A stretch of 27,223 nucleotides of DNA from an uncultured Collinsella sp. (GCA_934646965.1 CAKUEZ010000018.1:1-27223), one strand, 5' to 3'. Counted from the stretch's first letter, positions 8,134-15,290 are shown. The notes: a model not told the origin generated them from the sequence alone. A program made the numbers and translations.

Positions 8134-9772
8134 GCTTAGCCGCCGCTTGTTGGCTGCCGCAACGATAATCATGGTCGCTATTCTGTCTTTCGCGATTGCT
8201 CCTGGAACGGCACGTGCTGCCGACACTGGAGCCATTACGGTGGACGGTACAGTTGCGACTCGGTATGACGCGTATCAGCTCTTTTCGGCGACCGTTATTG
8301 ACGGCGCCGATGCCGACCAAAAGGTCGCAGCTGACGTAACGTGGGCGAATGACGCCGTTCGCCAGGTCGTTCTCCCCGTGCTTCATGATGCGGGGCTTGA
8401 TGACTCGGCATCGACGGCGCAAGAGGCTGCCGAATGGATGAACGTCGACGGACACATGACGACCGCGCTAGCGGCAAAGCTTGCCCGTGCGATTTGCAAT
8501 GCCGGTGCGCCTTCCGTGGCCCTTAACGCGGGCACGGCGGCCGGGCTGCCCTGTGGCTACTGGCTCATAGTCGCCGACGACGACGCCATCGCCCAGGGCG
8601 AGGCCGGCACCGCGCCGATCATGGCCCTGGTCGGCGGAAACGCCGCCACCGTCAAGCCCAAGGCCGCGACGCCCAAGGTGGCCAAGCACGTGCTGGAGGA
8701 CAGTACCGCCGCCTGGGGCAAGGCCGCCGACGCTACGGTCGCCGACGACCTGTACTGGCGCCTCTCGGCCACGGTCCCGGCGGGGCTTTCCACCTACGAC
8801 ACCTACACGGTGCGGTTCGTCGACACCATGAGCGCGGGGCTCGACCCCTCCAAGGTGGCCGCGAGCATGCGCGTGTACGTGGCGGCGGGGGCCGAGGGAG
8901 GCTTCGACGCCGTCTCAACCGGCAAGGATGGGCGCGCCGGCACCGAGCCCGCCAAGGGCTGGACCGACATCACGGCCCAGTGCGGGGTCTCGGTCGAGGG
9001 GAACTCCTTCACCATGCGCACCGGAGACCTGATCGCCGCGCTCGGCGGGGCCGACGCCTTCGCCGCGGGCGCCCGCGTGGTCGCCGTGTACAACGCGCCG
9101 TTGGGGTCAAACTGCAATCGAGGCGCTACCAAGGGCAACCCCAACGAGGTCTACCTGCGCTACCCGCGCTCTCCCTTCGCCGACCAGTCCGGCGACGCCG
9201 GATTCACCCACACGCCGAGCGATGACGCGACGGCCTACACCTGGGGGCTCAGCCTTATCAAACGCTCAAGCTCGGATGACAATCCTCTCGCTGGTGCCAA
9301 GCTGCGCATTGTTGATGACCACGGTTGCGCGCTGTCGGCCGACGGCACGTGGTCGACGGATGCCGGCGCGTGCATTGTGACCGACAAGGACGGTCGCGTG
9401 GAGCTGAACGGCGTGGACACGGGCGCCTATACCGTCGAAGAGGTTGCGGCACCCAAGGGCTACACCGCCTTTGAGGGCAAGCGTACGGTGACGGTTGCGG
9501 CCGAGGGCCTGGACGTTAGACAGGTGGCGGCCGCGAAGCCCAAGGTGACCGTATCGGCCGAAAACCCCCTACGGGTTGATGCCGCCGATGCCGGGACGGG
9601 TTCAATTGAACTGTCGGTGCTCAACACCCCAAGTAAAGAAGCGAGTCGAGGCTTTATGCCCTCGACGGGAGATAGAACGTTGGTGTTGGTGGCGGTTTTG
9701 GCTGCCATCGGAGTGGCGGCTATTGTTGTCGCGCTCGTCATCAGGCGGGGAGGAGGTCGCCGTGATAAATAA
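8126..9772 (+). CDS. Sortase-anchored SpaA-type pilin (MPSTG), probable ancillary subunit
   Basis: This is a 548-residue fimbrial subunit. GTG 8126 is chosen because GAGGTG (8114-8119) precedes it by 6 nt and the signal peptide then begins at once (residues 1-35, cut near ARA-AD). A pilin-motif-like V-K-P-K lies at residues 176-179, where the polymerising lysine would be. Then come an isopeptide-forming fimbrial domain, a Cna-B domain with E-box YTVEEVAAPKGY (about 435-446), and an MPSTG sorting signal (511-515), a Met-for-Leu variant, with helix and Arg-rich tail. It overlaps the adhesin reading frame by 8 bp (translational coupling). It is paralogous to the next pilin. Codons from about 8560 to 9240 are nearly all G/C-ended, unlike both flanks, which suggests an exchanged central segment. 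Confidence 0.88.
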   Translation: MSKLSRRLLAAATIIMVAILSFAIAPGTARAADTGAITVDGTVATRYDAYQLFSATVIDGADADQKVAADVTWANDAVRQVVLPVLHDAGLDDSASTAQEAAEWMNVDGHMTTALAAKLARAICNAGAPSVALNAGTAAGLPCGYWLIVADDDAIAQGEAGTAPIMALVGGNAATVKPKAATPKVAKHVLEDSTAAWGKAADATVADDLYWRLSATVPAGLSTYDTYTVRFVDTMSAGLDPSKVAASMRVYVAAGAEGGFDAVSTGKDGRAGTEPAKGWTDITAQCGVSVEGNSFTMRTGDLIAALGGADAFAAGARVVAVYNAPLGSNCNRGATKGNPNEVYLRYPRSPFADQSGDAGFTHTPSDDATAYTWGLSLIKRSSSDDNPLAGAKLRIVDDHGCALSADGTWSTDAGACIVTDKDGRVELNGVDTGAYTVEEVAAPKGYTAFEGKRTVTVAAEGLDVRQVAAAKPKVTVSAENPLRVDAADAGTGSIELSVLNTPSKEASRGFMPSTGDRTLVLVAVLAAIGVAAIVVALVIRRGGGRRDK

Positions 9773-9812
9773 TTGTCCCCCCCCCCTGCTCAGCGGCGTA
9801 CTGCCTCCGTAG
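9762..9812 (+). CDS. Possible 16-codon leader ORF running through a C10 tract
   Basis: GTG 9762 has an excellent ribosome site GGAGG (9752-9756) and overlaps the stop of the preceding pilin. It encodes V-I-N-N-C-P-P-P-L-L-S-G-V-L-P-P and stops at 9812, 83 nt before the next pilin. The three prolines come from the C10 tract at 9777-9786. The junction GAGGTCGCCGTGA resembles the real junction at 8114-8129, so this may be the remnant start of a lost gene. Alternatively it is a polyproline leader peptide. Expression is unproven. Confidence 0.35.
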   Translation: MINNCPPPLLSGVLPP

Positions 9813-9895
9813 CGAGTGACGCGCAGGTCTATCGACCTGATGATCATTGGTTTTGACGAAGTTACTAGAGAACCCTCCAAGAAAGAGGACTAAAC
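9773..9895 (+). promoter_or_regulatory. Pilin intergenic region with C10 tract and small hairpin
   Basis: A run of ten C (9777-9786) is followed by a stem CAGGTC / GACCTG with 4-nt loop (9834-9839, 9844-9849) and a loose T-run. The hairpin could partly terminate or set processing between the two pilins. No convincing -35/-10 pair was found for a separate promoter, although a TTGACG occurs at 9853-9858. Confidence 0.35.
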
Positions 9896-11605
9896 ATGAA
9901 GACAACCAAGAGCATCGCCCGCCTGGCAGTAACCGCCGGGCTAACCGCAGTTCTGAGCTTTGGTGGCGTGATAGCCCCTGTGACCGTGGCGTTTGCTGAA
10001 GGTACGACGGCTGCTGCGGACGGCTCGGTGAATATCGCGAACGTTCAGAACAACCATACCGAATTCGATGGTTATCAGATTTTTAAGGCCGATGTTGCTA
10101 CGGTTGAAGGCAAGACGGTCGTGAGCAACATCACATGGGCGAACGGTGACGTAAAGAATGCTGTCGAGGATGTTATCAAAAAAGTAGAACCGTCTTATGC
10201 GGGGGCGACTGCACAAGACGCTGCAGACTGGATCGCGAATAAGGTAACGGGAACCAATGATACATATCGCGTTGGCCCTGATGACATTGCTTACAAAATT
10301 GCCGCTGCTGTGGACGATCTTACTGACAAAAAGACAACGACTAGTGGCGTTGCCTCCGGCCTTGAGCATGGTTACTGGCTCTTTGTGACCAAAGCTGACA
10401 CCATCGGGGAGGGGGAGGCCGGCACGTCCCCGATCTTCACTGTCGTGGGAGACACGCCCGTTAACGTCACCGAGAAAACTGGTATCCCCACCGTTGAGAA
10501 GAAGATTGTGAGTGATAAGAACGGTAAGGAGTGCGACGCCGCCGACTCCCAGATCGGCCAGGACGTGACGTATAACCTCTACGGCACCATCGCCGAGAAC
10601 TACGACAAGTACGAGACGTATTTCTACGAGTTCTCCGACCAAATCTCCAAGGGCCTGACGCTGCAATCGGGCGCTGAGGTCTATCTGTATAAGAACAAGG
10701 CTGACGCGAAGGGCGATCTCGCCCGCGCGAAGGGTACAAATATTACTGATAAATTCACGGAGTCGACCGCCACGGCCGCCGCCGATGGCAGTAAAACAAC
10801 GACGTGGACCTGCGATAATCTGAAGCAGGTCACGGACGTCAATAAGAACTCCTGCATCGTCGTCTCCTATAAGGCGCAGATTAACAAGAACGCTATTGTT
10901 GCTGGCATTGAGAGTAACGACAACGCCGTGATACTTAAGTACTCCAACAATCCCATGGACAAGGAGGGTAAGGGCCAGACTCCGTCTGATAAAGTCAAGG
11001 ACTACACCTACGGCCTCAAGATCAACAAGGTCGACCTGGGTACCGAGAAGGCATTGAAAGATGCTAAGTTCACCATCACAACTAACGGTGACGAGAACAG
11101 CGCAAACGTTAAATATGTCAAGGATGATGGTACTTTGAGTGACACCGAGGTCGTTCTATCGACGGACGCCGATGGTGTCATTACGCTTACTCGTCTCGAT
11201 GCCGGCGCCTATACGGTCACGGAGGTTACTCCCCCCTCCGGTTACACCGCGGTCAACCCCTTTACCTTCGAGATCAAGCCGACCATGACCGACGATGGCC
11301 CGGCCGCTGGCCTCACCAAAGTCACTGGCGAGCTTACTACCAGCCAGACAACCAAAGTCATTGCTGGTCTCAACGATACAAGTGACGGAAAAGTTGGAGA
11401 TAATAAGCTCGATTTCAAAGAAGGCACCCTCACCAACACCGACGGCACCTTCAACATCACCGTTGGCAACACCAAGCAAATCAACCTCCCCCTCACCGGT
11501 CTCAACGGCGTGACGTTCACTTGGATCGCTGGTGGCGCGGTGCTGTGCATTGGTGTGGCGCATCTTATTCGCAGCCGTAAGCGCGACGAGGGCTCTGAGG
11601 AGTAA
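9896..11605 (+). CDS. Sortase-anchored major pilin (LPLTG)
   Basis: This 569-residue subunit has a signal peptide (1-34, cut near AFA-EG) and is probably the shaft protein. The N-terminal module is shared with the upstream pilin (DGYQIFKADV, ITWANGDVKNAV, AQDAADWI, HGYWLFV, GEGEAGTSPI). A lysine in V-N-V-T-E-K (K194) sits where the pilin-motif lysine falls in the paralogue. A central isopeptide domain follows, then a Cna-B domain with E-box YTVTEVTPPSGY (about 439-450), LPLTG (531-535), a hydrophobic helix and a RSRKR tail. AGAGGA (9884-9889) precedes ATG 9896 by 6 nt. Its canonical LPxTG and own ribosome site favour it as the abundant subunit. A class C sortase would be needed to polymerise it, and none is present nearby. 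Confidence 0.9.
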   Translation: MKTTKSIARLAVTAGLTAVLSFGGVIAPVTVAFAEGTTAAADGSVNIANVQNNHTEFDGYQIFKADVATVEGKTVVSNITWANGDVKNAVEDVIKKVEPSYAGATAQDAADWIANKVTGTNDTYRVGPDDIAYKIAAAVDDLTDKKTTTSGVASGLEHGYWLFVTKADTIGEGEAGTSPIFTVVGDTPVNVTEKTGIPTVEKKIVSDKNGKECDAADSQIGQDVTYNLYGTIAENYDKYETYFYEFSDQISKGLTLQSGAEVYLYKNKADAKGDLARAKGTNITDKFTESTATAAADGSKTTTWTCDNLKQVTDVNKNSCIVVSYKAQINKNAIVAGIESNDNAVILKYSNNPMDKEGKGQTPSDKVKDYTYGLKINKVDLGTEKALKDAKFTITTNGDENSANVKYVKDDGTLSDTEVVLSTDADGVITLTRLDAGAYTVTEVTPPSGYTAVNPFTFEIKPTMTDDGPAAGLTKVTGELTTSQTTKVIAGLNDTSDGKVGDNKLDFKEGTLTNTDGTFNITVGNTKQINLPLTGLNGVTFTWIAGGAVLCIGVAHLIRSRKRDEGSEE

Positions 11606-11640
11606 TCGTTCGCCTCGAATATCAACACGAGACATGAAAA

Positions 11641-11684
11641 AGCGGGGCACCCGGTCGAATGAGATCGGGTGCCCTGCTTCGTTT
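11641..11684. terminator. Bidirectional terminator between convergent genes
   Basis: A 16-bp stem AGCGGGGCACCCGGTC / GATCGGGTGCCCTGCT (11641-11656, 11663-11678; two G-U pairs) has a 6-nt loop. It is flanked by A-rich DNA on the left and a T-rich run on the right. It lies between the last pilin and the oppositely oriented gene ending at 11758. Confidence 0.85.
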
Positions 11685-11687
11685 GTT

Positions 11688-11748
11688 GGTGCAAAGTAAC
11701 CTGACCCCTTTGCACCACCACAAAGGTGCCTGTCCCCATTGTGGTGGT
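11688..11748 (+). repeat. Two adjoining REP-like palindromes, right of the pilus locus
   Basis: The first palindrome has 9-bp perfect arms GGTGCAAAG / CTTTGCACC (11688-11696, 11708-11716). The second has 10-bp perfect arms ACCACCACAA / TTGTGGTGGT (11714-11723, 11739-11748) and overlaps it by 3 bases. Both carry a C-rich core of the CCTG(A/T)CCCC type. The first is 24/29 identical, reverse complemented, to the copy at 4054-4082. Confidence 0.75.
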
Positions 11749-11757
11749 TTGGCCAGC

Positions 11758-12903
11758 TTAAGCGGTGGGGAGTCCTGACATGTTGGAGGTCTGCTGCGGC
11801 TTGAGGTGAGCGTTGTGCCAGATGATCTGAATGATGTAACCGAGCATAAAGACGAAGGCCACGCCGCTGATGAAGTTGCCTACGAGGGGGATTGCCGTAA
11901 GCGCGCCTGCGATCACGCCGCCGGCGGCTGCCATGGCGTAGCGATTCTGGTTGTGCCCGACCATGCGTGCGATGGCGCAGCCCGCGAAGGCTGCCGAGAC
12001 CAGTGCGATGCCAATCACGGCGCACATGAGGGCACCGGCGAGCGACAGCCCGGCGATCGAGATAATCAGCAGTAGGACGGCGGGGACGATAGCGACCGTG
12101 CCCAGAAGACCGCTCACCCACAGCGGCGTGGGGCGCTGGTGGAGCATTCCGGCGGCGCTGGCGGTCGCGCGCGGAAAGACGAACTCGAGCAGCAAAGCGA
12201 CGAAGCAGGTCGAAAGCGCCGCGGCGACGATGCCGCCGATGACATCGTTAACGGTGGAAGTATCCTCGTTCTCGGTGCGGTCGATTTTAAGCGCACCGAC
12301 CTCGGCTCCCGCGGCGCGCTCGGGGTCCTCGGAAACGTGGGCATTCACGGTGCCGGTGATGCGGGCGTTCTTGCCCAAGATGAGCTTGTCGGCCCAAACC
12401 TCAACATCGCCATCGACGGTGCCATCGATGGTCACCGTATCGCCTGCGAGTGCTGCCGATTTAACGGAACCGCGCAGGGCAACCGTTTCGCCCATCGCGT
12501 AGAAACAGTTGGCAGAGCTATCGGTGTTGAGCACGACGTGCTGGCCAGCGACGGTCACGCTGCCGTCAACCGTGGTCTGGGCGATATCGATCGTACGCGC
12601 CGCTAGACGGACGGCACCGCCAACGGTGCAGTCGCGGATGGAGAGGCTCTCGCCTGCCGCAATGATGTCACGGTCGATGGAGGCGTCGTCCAAGTTGAGG
12701 GCTTGACCGGCCCAATACAGGTCGCCCTCGACCCCGGACGGATTGGAGTCGTTTTCGGTCGCAAGCACGTTGCCCGCGGTGTCCGTGCCGGCAAGAGCCG
12801 TAGCGGGAAGCGCGGTGAGCGCAAGCGCGATGAGCACGAATGCCATAAGCAGACAGCGACGCATCTTGTGTGACGGCGCCGCCGCGGTTTGATTGAAAGC
12901 CAT
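11758..12903 (-). CDS. Secreted/membrane protein with bactofilin-like repeats and multi-helix C-terminus
   Basis: This 381-residue protein has a signal peptide (helix MRRCLLMAFVLIALALTALP, about residues 14-38). The region from about 60 to 190 is made of short repeats of hydrophobic-turn type (for example GDLYWAGQALNL, GGAVRLAARTIDI, GSVTVAGQHVVL, GDVEVWADKLIL). This is the right-handed beta-helix pattern of polymer-forming/bactofilin-like domains. A hydrophilic linker follows, then about four transmembrane helices (220-370). The likely topology is an exported beta-helix tethered to the membrane; function unknown. ATG 12903 has AAGGA about 8 nt upstream on the minus strand. A palindrome GTTAGGT / ACCTAAC (12917-12941) lies just before that ribosome site and might be an operator or leader hairpin. 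Confidence 0.75.
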   Translation of the reverse strand: MAFNQTAAAPSHKMRRCLLMAFVLIALALTALPATALAGTDTAGNVLATENDSNPSGVEGDLYWAGQALNLDDASIDRDIIAAGESLSIRDCTVGGAVRLAARTIDIAQTTVDGSVTVAGQHVVLNTDSSANCFYAMGETVALRGSVKSAALAGDTVTIDGTVDGDVEVWADKLILGKNARITGTVNAHVSEDPERAAGAEVGALKIDRTENEDTSTVNDVIGGIVAAALSTCFVALLLEFVFPRATASAAGMLHQRPTPLWVSGLLGTVAIVPAVLLLIISIAGLSLAGALMCAVIGIALVSAAFAGCAIARMVGHNQNRYAMAAAGGVIAGALTAIPLVGNFISGVAFVFMLGYIIQIIWHNAHLKPQQTSNMSGLPTA

Positions 12904-12916
12904 GGTTGATCCTTTT

Positions 12917-12941
12917 GTTAGGTGTTCGGCATATACCTAAC
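12917..12941 (-). promoter_or_regulatory. Palindrome upstream of the bactofilin-like gene
   Basis: Perfect 7-bp arms GTTAGGT and ACCTAAC with an 11-nt centre end 13 bases before the start codon, next to the ribosome site. The position fits a repressor operator or a leader hairpin. Confidence 0.3.
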
Positions 12942-13010
12942 AGGGTACCCAACGCGCGGGCGCTCTAAAAGAACCTCTCGGTTGCATTTCGAAGGACGAG
13001 CCCGCGTAAT

Positions 13011-13700
13011 CTACTTTTTGCGGTGCAAAAAGCGTGCGATGTCTTCCTCGGTGGGGCTTTTGATGTCAAAGCGCAGCGACAGCCAACGCAGTCCCATGGT
13101 CACCGCGACGCACACGATGAGCGCGGTAACGTTGGTGACGAGACCGCTCATGACAAGGGACACGTAGCTTGCCGATCCGGCGATGGCCGCGATGGCGTAA
13201 AAGTTGGTGCGCTGGAAAATGCCCGGCACCACGCCCATAAAGCCGTCGCGCAGCATACCGCCACCCACCGCGGTAAAGAAGCCCATCATGATGCAAACCG
13301 CCGGTGCAAATCCGTAGACCAAGGCCTTGTCCGCGCCGGTGGCAGCATAGATGCCGACCGAGATGATATCGAGCAACGGGATGAGTTTTTCGGGCTTATC
13401 GACGATTGCCGGGAAAATATAGATGATGGCCGCCGTGGCAATGGAAAGCGGGAGCGCCATCGGCTGGTTGAGGATGTAGACGTTGCCGACTTGGAGTGTC
13501 ATGTCGCGCAAAAGACCGCCGCCCAGGCCGCAGACCACGGCGAGTGCGACTGCGCCCACCAGGTCGAGTTTGTGCTCGCGTGCGACCAGCACGCCCGAGA
13601 TCGATGCCGCGACGACGGCGAACATCTCGAGCCAAAACGGGATAGCGACCATGGCATCCGAGGCGTGTGCGGTAACGATCATAGCGGCGGCGACGGGCAA
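13011..13700 (-). CDS. TRIC/UPF0126 family membrane channel (YicG-like)
   Basis: This 229-residue integral membrane protein has about seven hydrophobic helices. It has two copies of the family repeat with the G-G-G-x-L-R-D signature: GLGGGLLRDMTL near residue 60 and AVGGGMLRDGFMGVVPGIF near 145. The bacterial UPF0126/TRIC group forms trimeric cation-selective channels; some members have been linked to glycine transport. The start is probably TTG 13700. AAAGGA lies about 8 nt upstream on the minus strand, whereas the in-frame ATG at 13682 has no ribosome site. It lies 107 nt before the bactofilin-like gene on the same strand. A palindrome ATGCCCG / CGGGCAT (13732-13763) lies in its upstream region. 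Confidence 0.85.
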   Translation of the reverse strand: MPVAAAMIVTAHASDAMVAIPFWLEMFAVVAASISGVLVAREHKLDLVGAVALAVVCGLGGGLLRDMTLQVGNVYILNQPMALPLSIATAAIIYIFPAIVDKPEKLIPLLDIISVGIYAATGADKALVYGFAPAVCIMMGFFTAVGGGMLRDGFMGVVPGIFQRTNFYAIAAIAGSASYVSLVMSGLVTNVTALIVCVAVTMGLRWLSLRFDIKSPTEEDIARFLHRKK

Positions 13701-13821
13701 GGTGGGGTCCTTTGGGTTGTTGGTTTAGGCAATGCCCGTACATAGTACATGGTTGTCGGGCATGGCGACCCTATTGCTCGGTAAACGGTCGGGACTGGGT
13801 GGGGGCGTAGGCACCAAACAT

Positions 13822-13874
13822 GTACATCAGCCTCCAAAGATGTCGAAAAATGTCGTTTTTGGAGGGTGATGTAC
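13822..13874 (-). repeat. 53-bp palindromic element, copy A
   Basis: The element starts and ends with GTAC, with near-perfect inverted arms GTACATCA-x-CCTCCAAA / TTTxGGAGG-x-TGATGTAC. Its reverse complement matches copy B (15024-15076) at 50 of 53 positions. Similarity trails on outside the core (CCAAACAT and GTGTTTTGG). It lies 30 bp beyond the 3' end of the gene at 13905. Confidence 0.8.
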
Positions 13875-13904
13875 GTGTTTTGGCGTGTCGATCGGTGGGC
13901 GGTG

Positions 13905-14912
13905 CTACTCGGTAGGTGCTTCTGCGTCCTGTGCACCCCTCCAGTTGCGGATGAGTGCTTTACGTAGCTCGTTTTGCTTTCGCTGATACTCGGCATCGGT
14001 GCAGCACGGCATGCCAAGTGCTTCTCGAACGTTGTTCATGGCACGGTGGAACGCGAGCTGGCTCGCGAACTGAGCCGAAGTGAGTGTGATGATGCGATAC
14101 CCCATTTGGGCGAGTATAGCCTCTCGCTCCGCATCTGCTCCCTTGCGTTCGGCTTCGTCGTGAAAACCGCCTTTGTATTCGATACCGAGTTCTTTGCGCT
14201 GGTGGGTGATAAGGGCATCGATTTTGAGTGTCCGAGCTTTGGTGCAATGCCAAAGGCGCTTAGGTATCACGAGCGGTTTGTTGAGTTCGATACCTCGGAT
14301 GCCAAGACCGCCCTCGCTTGTTGGGAGCGAGAGTGCTATTGCCGAAGCAGTCTCCATAGGCGAGGCTGAGTGGTCGCAGATGTGCCTGAGTGCGAGCCGT
14401 GCGCGCGTGGCACCGGGTTTGCCGGGGTGCCGATCGAGCAGTTCGGTTATTTCATCCTTGGAGGTGGTGGCTGGTTGCTCGGTATAAGGGTCGGCGGGTT
14501 TGAGCGCCATGCGATAATCGCCGCAAACTTCGTAGCCGTATTCGAGGTGTTCGATTCTATCCATCCACTCGGCGGCAAGCACAAACGTGAAGGCTTCGTC
14601 GGTGATAAAGATCCCGGACGTTAGCTCGTCGATGTGATCGTAGGGGAGATTTTGGCCAAGAACATGGCAGGTGACTCCGCTGGTTCGAATGCGCTCGAAG
14701 GCGAACACGACAGAAATATCGATGGTCGCGAGCATACTGGAAGGAATACCGCAGTCGGTGAGGGCCTGTCGAATACGCGCGATACGTTGTTGGGTGGAGA
14801 GGCCCTGCACACCTATCTTGTAGTCGCGCTTTGCGACGGATTGAACCAAATCTTGCGGCGCGTGATGGACGAGCCATGCGGTTTTATGCGAAATGAGAAC
14901 AGGAGTATCCAT
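13905..14912 (-). CDS. Uncharacterised protein with PD-(D/E)XK (DUF559-like) C-terminal domain
   Basis: This 335-residue soluble protein has an N-terminal helical region (about 1-130) that I do not recognise. A proline-rich linker follows around 138-152. The C-terminal domain (about 215-300) is like DUF559/Vsr-type nuclease folds: L-K-I-D232-A-L, then G-I-E245-Y-K247-G, then a helix D-A-E-R-E-A-I-L-A-Q-M-G-Y-R and a strand I-I-T-L-T. These fit the D...ExK catalytic pattern. Similar actinobacterial proteins are annotated as DUF559 or AbiEi-like proteins of unknown role. ATG 14912 has GAGAGG about 7 nt upstream on the minus strand. The gene stands alone and is bracketed by two inverted copies of a 53-bp palindrome, suggesting an acquired unit. 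No partner toxin, methylase or helicase gene is adjacent. Confidence 0.7.
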   Translation of the reverse strand: MDTPVLISHKTAWLVHHAPQDLVQSVAKRDYKIGVQGLSTQQRIARIRQALTDCGIPSSMLATIDISVVFAFERIRTSGVTCHVLGQNLPYDHIDELTSGIFITDEAFTFVLAAEWMDRIEHLEYGYEVCGDYRMALKPADPYTEQPATTSKDEITELLDRHPGKPGATRARLALRHICDHSASPMETASAIALSLPTSEGGLGIRGIELNKPLVIPKRLWHCTKARTLKIDALITHQRKELGIEYKGGFHDEAERKGADAEREAILAQMGYRIITLTSAQFASQLAFHRAMNNVREALGMPCCTDAEYQRKQNELRKALIRNWRGAQDAEAPTE

Positions 14913-15023
14913 CTATGGCCTCTCGCTTTGAGCCGATACTCAACTCTTATGTCCGCTGAGGTGGGAAAATATACTGGATGTGAGTAAATCGGCCGATATG
15001 TGCCGCACGCGATATGCAAACGT

Positions 15024-15076
15024 GTACATCAGCCTCCAAAAACGACATTTTTTGACATCTTTGGAGGGTGATGTAC
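15024..15076 (+). repeat. 53-bp palindromic element, copy B
   Basis: This is the inverted partner of copy A (50/53 identity to its reverse complement), with 16-bp-class arms and a T-rich centre. It lies 111 bp upstream of the start of the DUF559-like gene. No open reading frame lies inside the element itself. Confidence 0.8.
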
Positions 15077-15127
15077 ACGTTTTGGATTTGGGGCTGAGAT
15101 CGAAAGCGATGGGGGCGTGGCTGAATA

Positions 15128-15220
15128 GGAGGGATGTCCAAATTTTGAGCGGAGCTCAAAATTTATCCGGTCGGCTTACGCCGACCGCGCTTCGCTAAAA
15201 ACGCGCCACTGGCGCGTTTT
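15128..15220 (+). repeat. Three consecutive perfect hairpins
   Basis: The stems are AAATTTTGAGC / GCTCAAAATTT (15140-15150, 15154-15164; 3-nt loop), CGGTCGGC / GCCGACCG (15168-15175, 15180-15187; 4-nt loop) and AAAACGCGCC / GGCGCGTTTT (15198-15207, 15211-15220; 3-nt loop). The last resembles a terminator. They are preceded by GGAGGGATGTCC (15128-15139), which resembles a tRNA-Ser 5' end. The stretch 14913-15330 contains no gene besides these repeats. Confidence 0.6.
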
Positions 15221-15241
15221 CTTTACGCTCTGCGCCCTGAC

Positions 15242-15268
15242 GGGTTCGAATCCCTCCTCCTCCGCCAT
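15242..15268 (+). pseudogene. tRNA-Ser 3'-end fragment (27 nt)
   Basis: These 27 bases are identical to the 3' end of the neighbouring tRNA-Ser(CGA): from the T-stem GGG, through the T-loop and the acceptor strand, to CCA plus one T. Here they lie on the plus strand, opposite to the intact gene. The bases before them cannot complete the T-stem (only 3 of 5 pairs form) and no anticodon arm precedes, so it is not a working tRNA. Confidence 0.7.
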
Positions 15269-15290
15269 ATTTGCTTGTTAGGGACTCAAA

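Noticed and set aside
13800..15118. 9-bp direct repeat TGGGGGCGT at 13800-13808 and 15110-15118 as target-site duplication of the 53-bp repeat unit
   Set aside because: The repeats lie at unequal distances from the two palindromes (about 5 and 25 nt) and are G-rich, so chance is likely.
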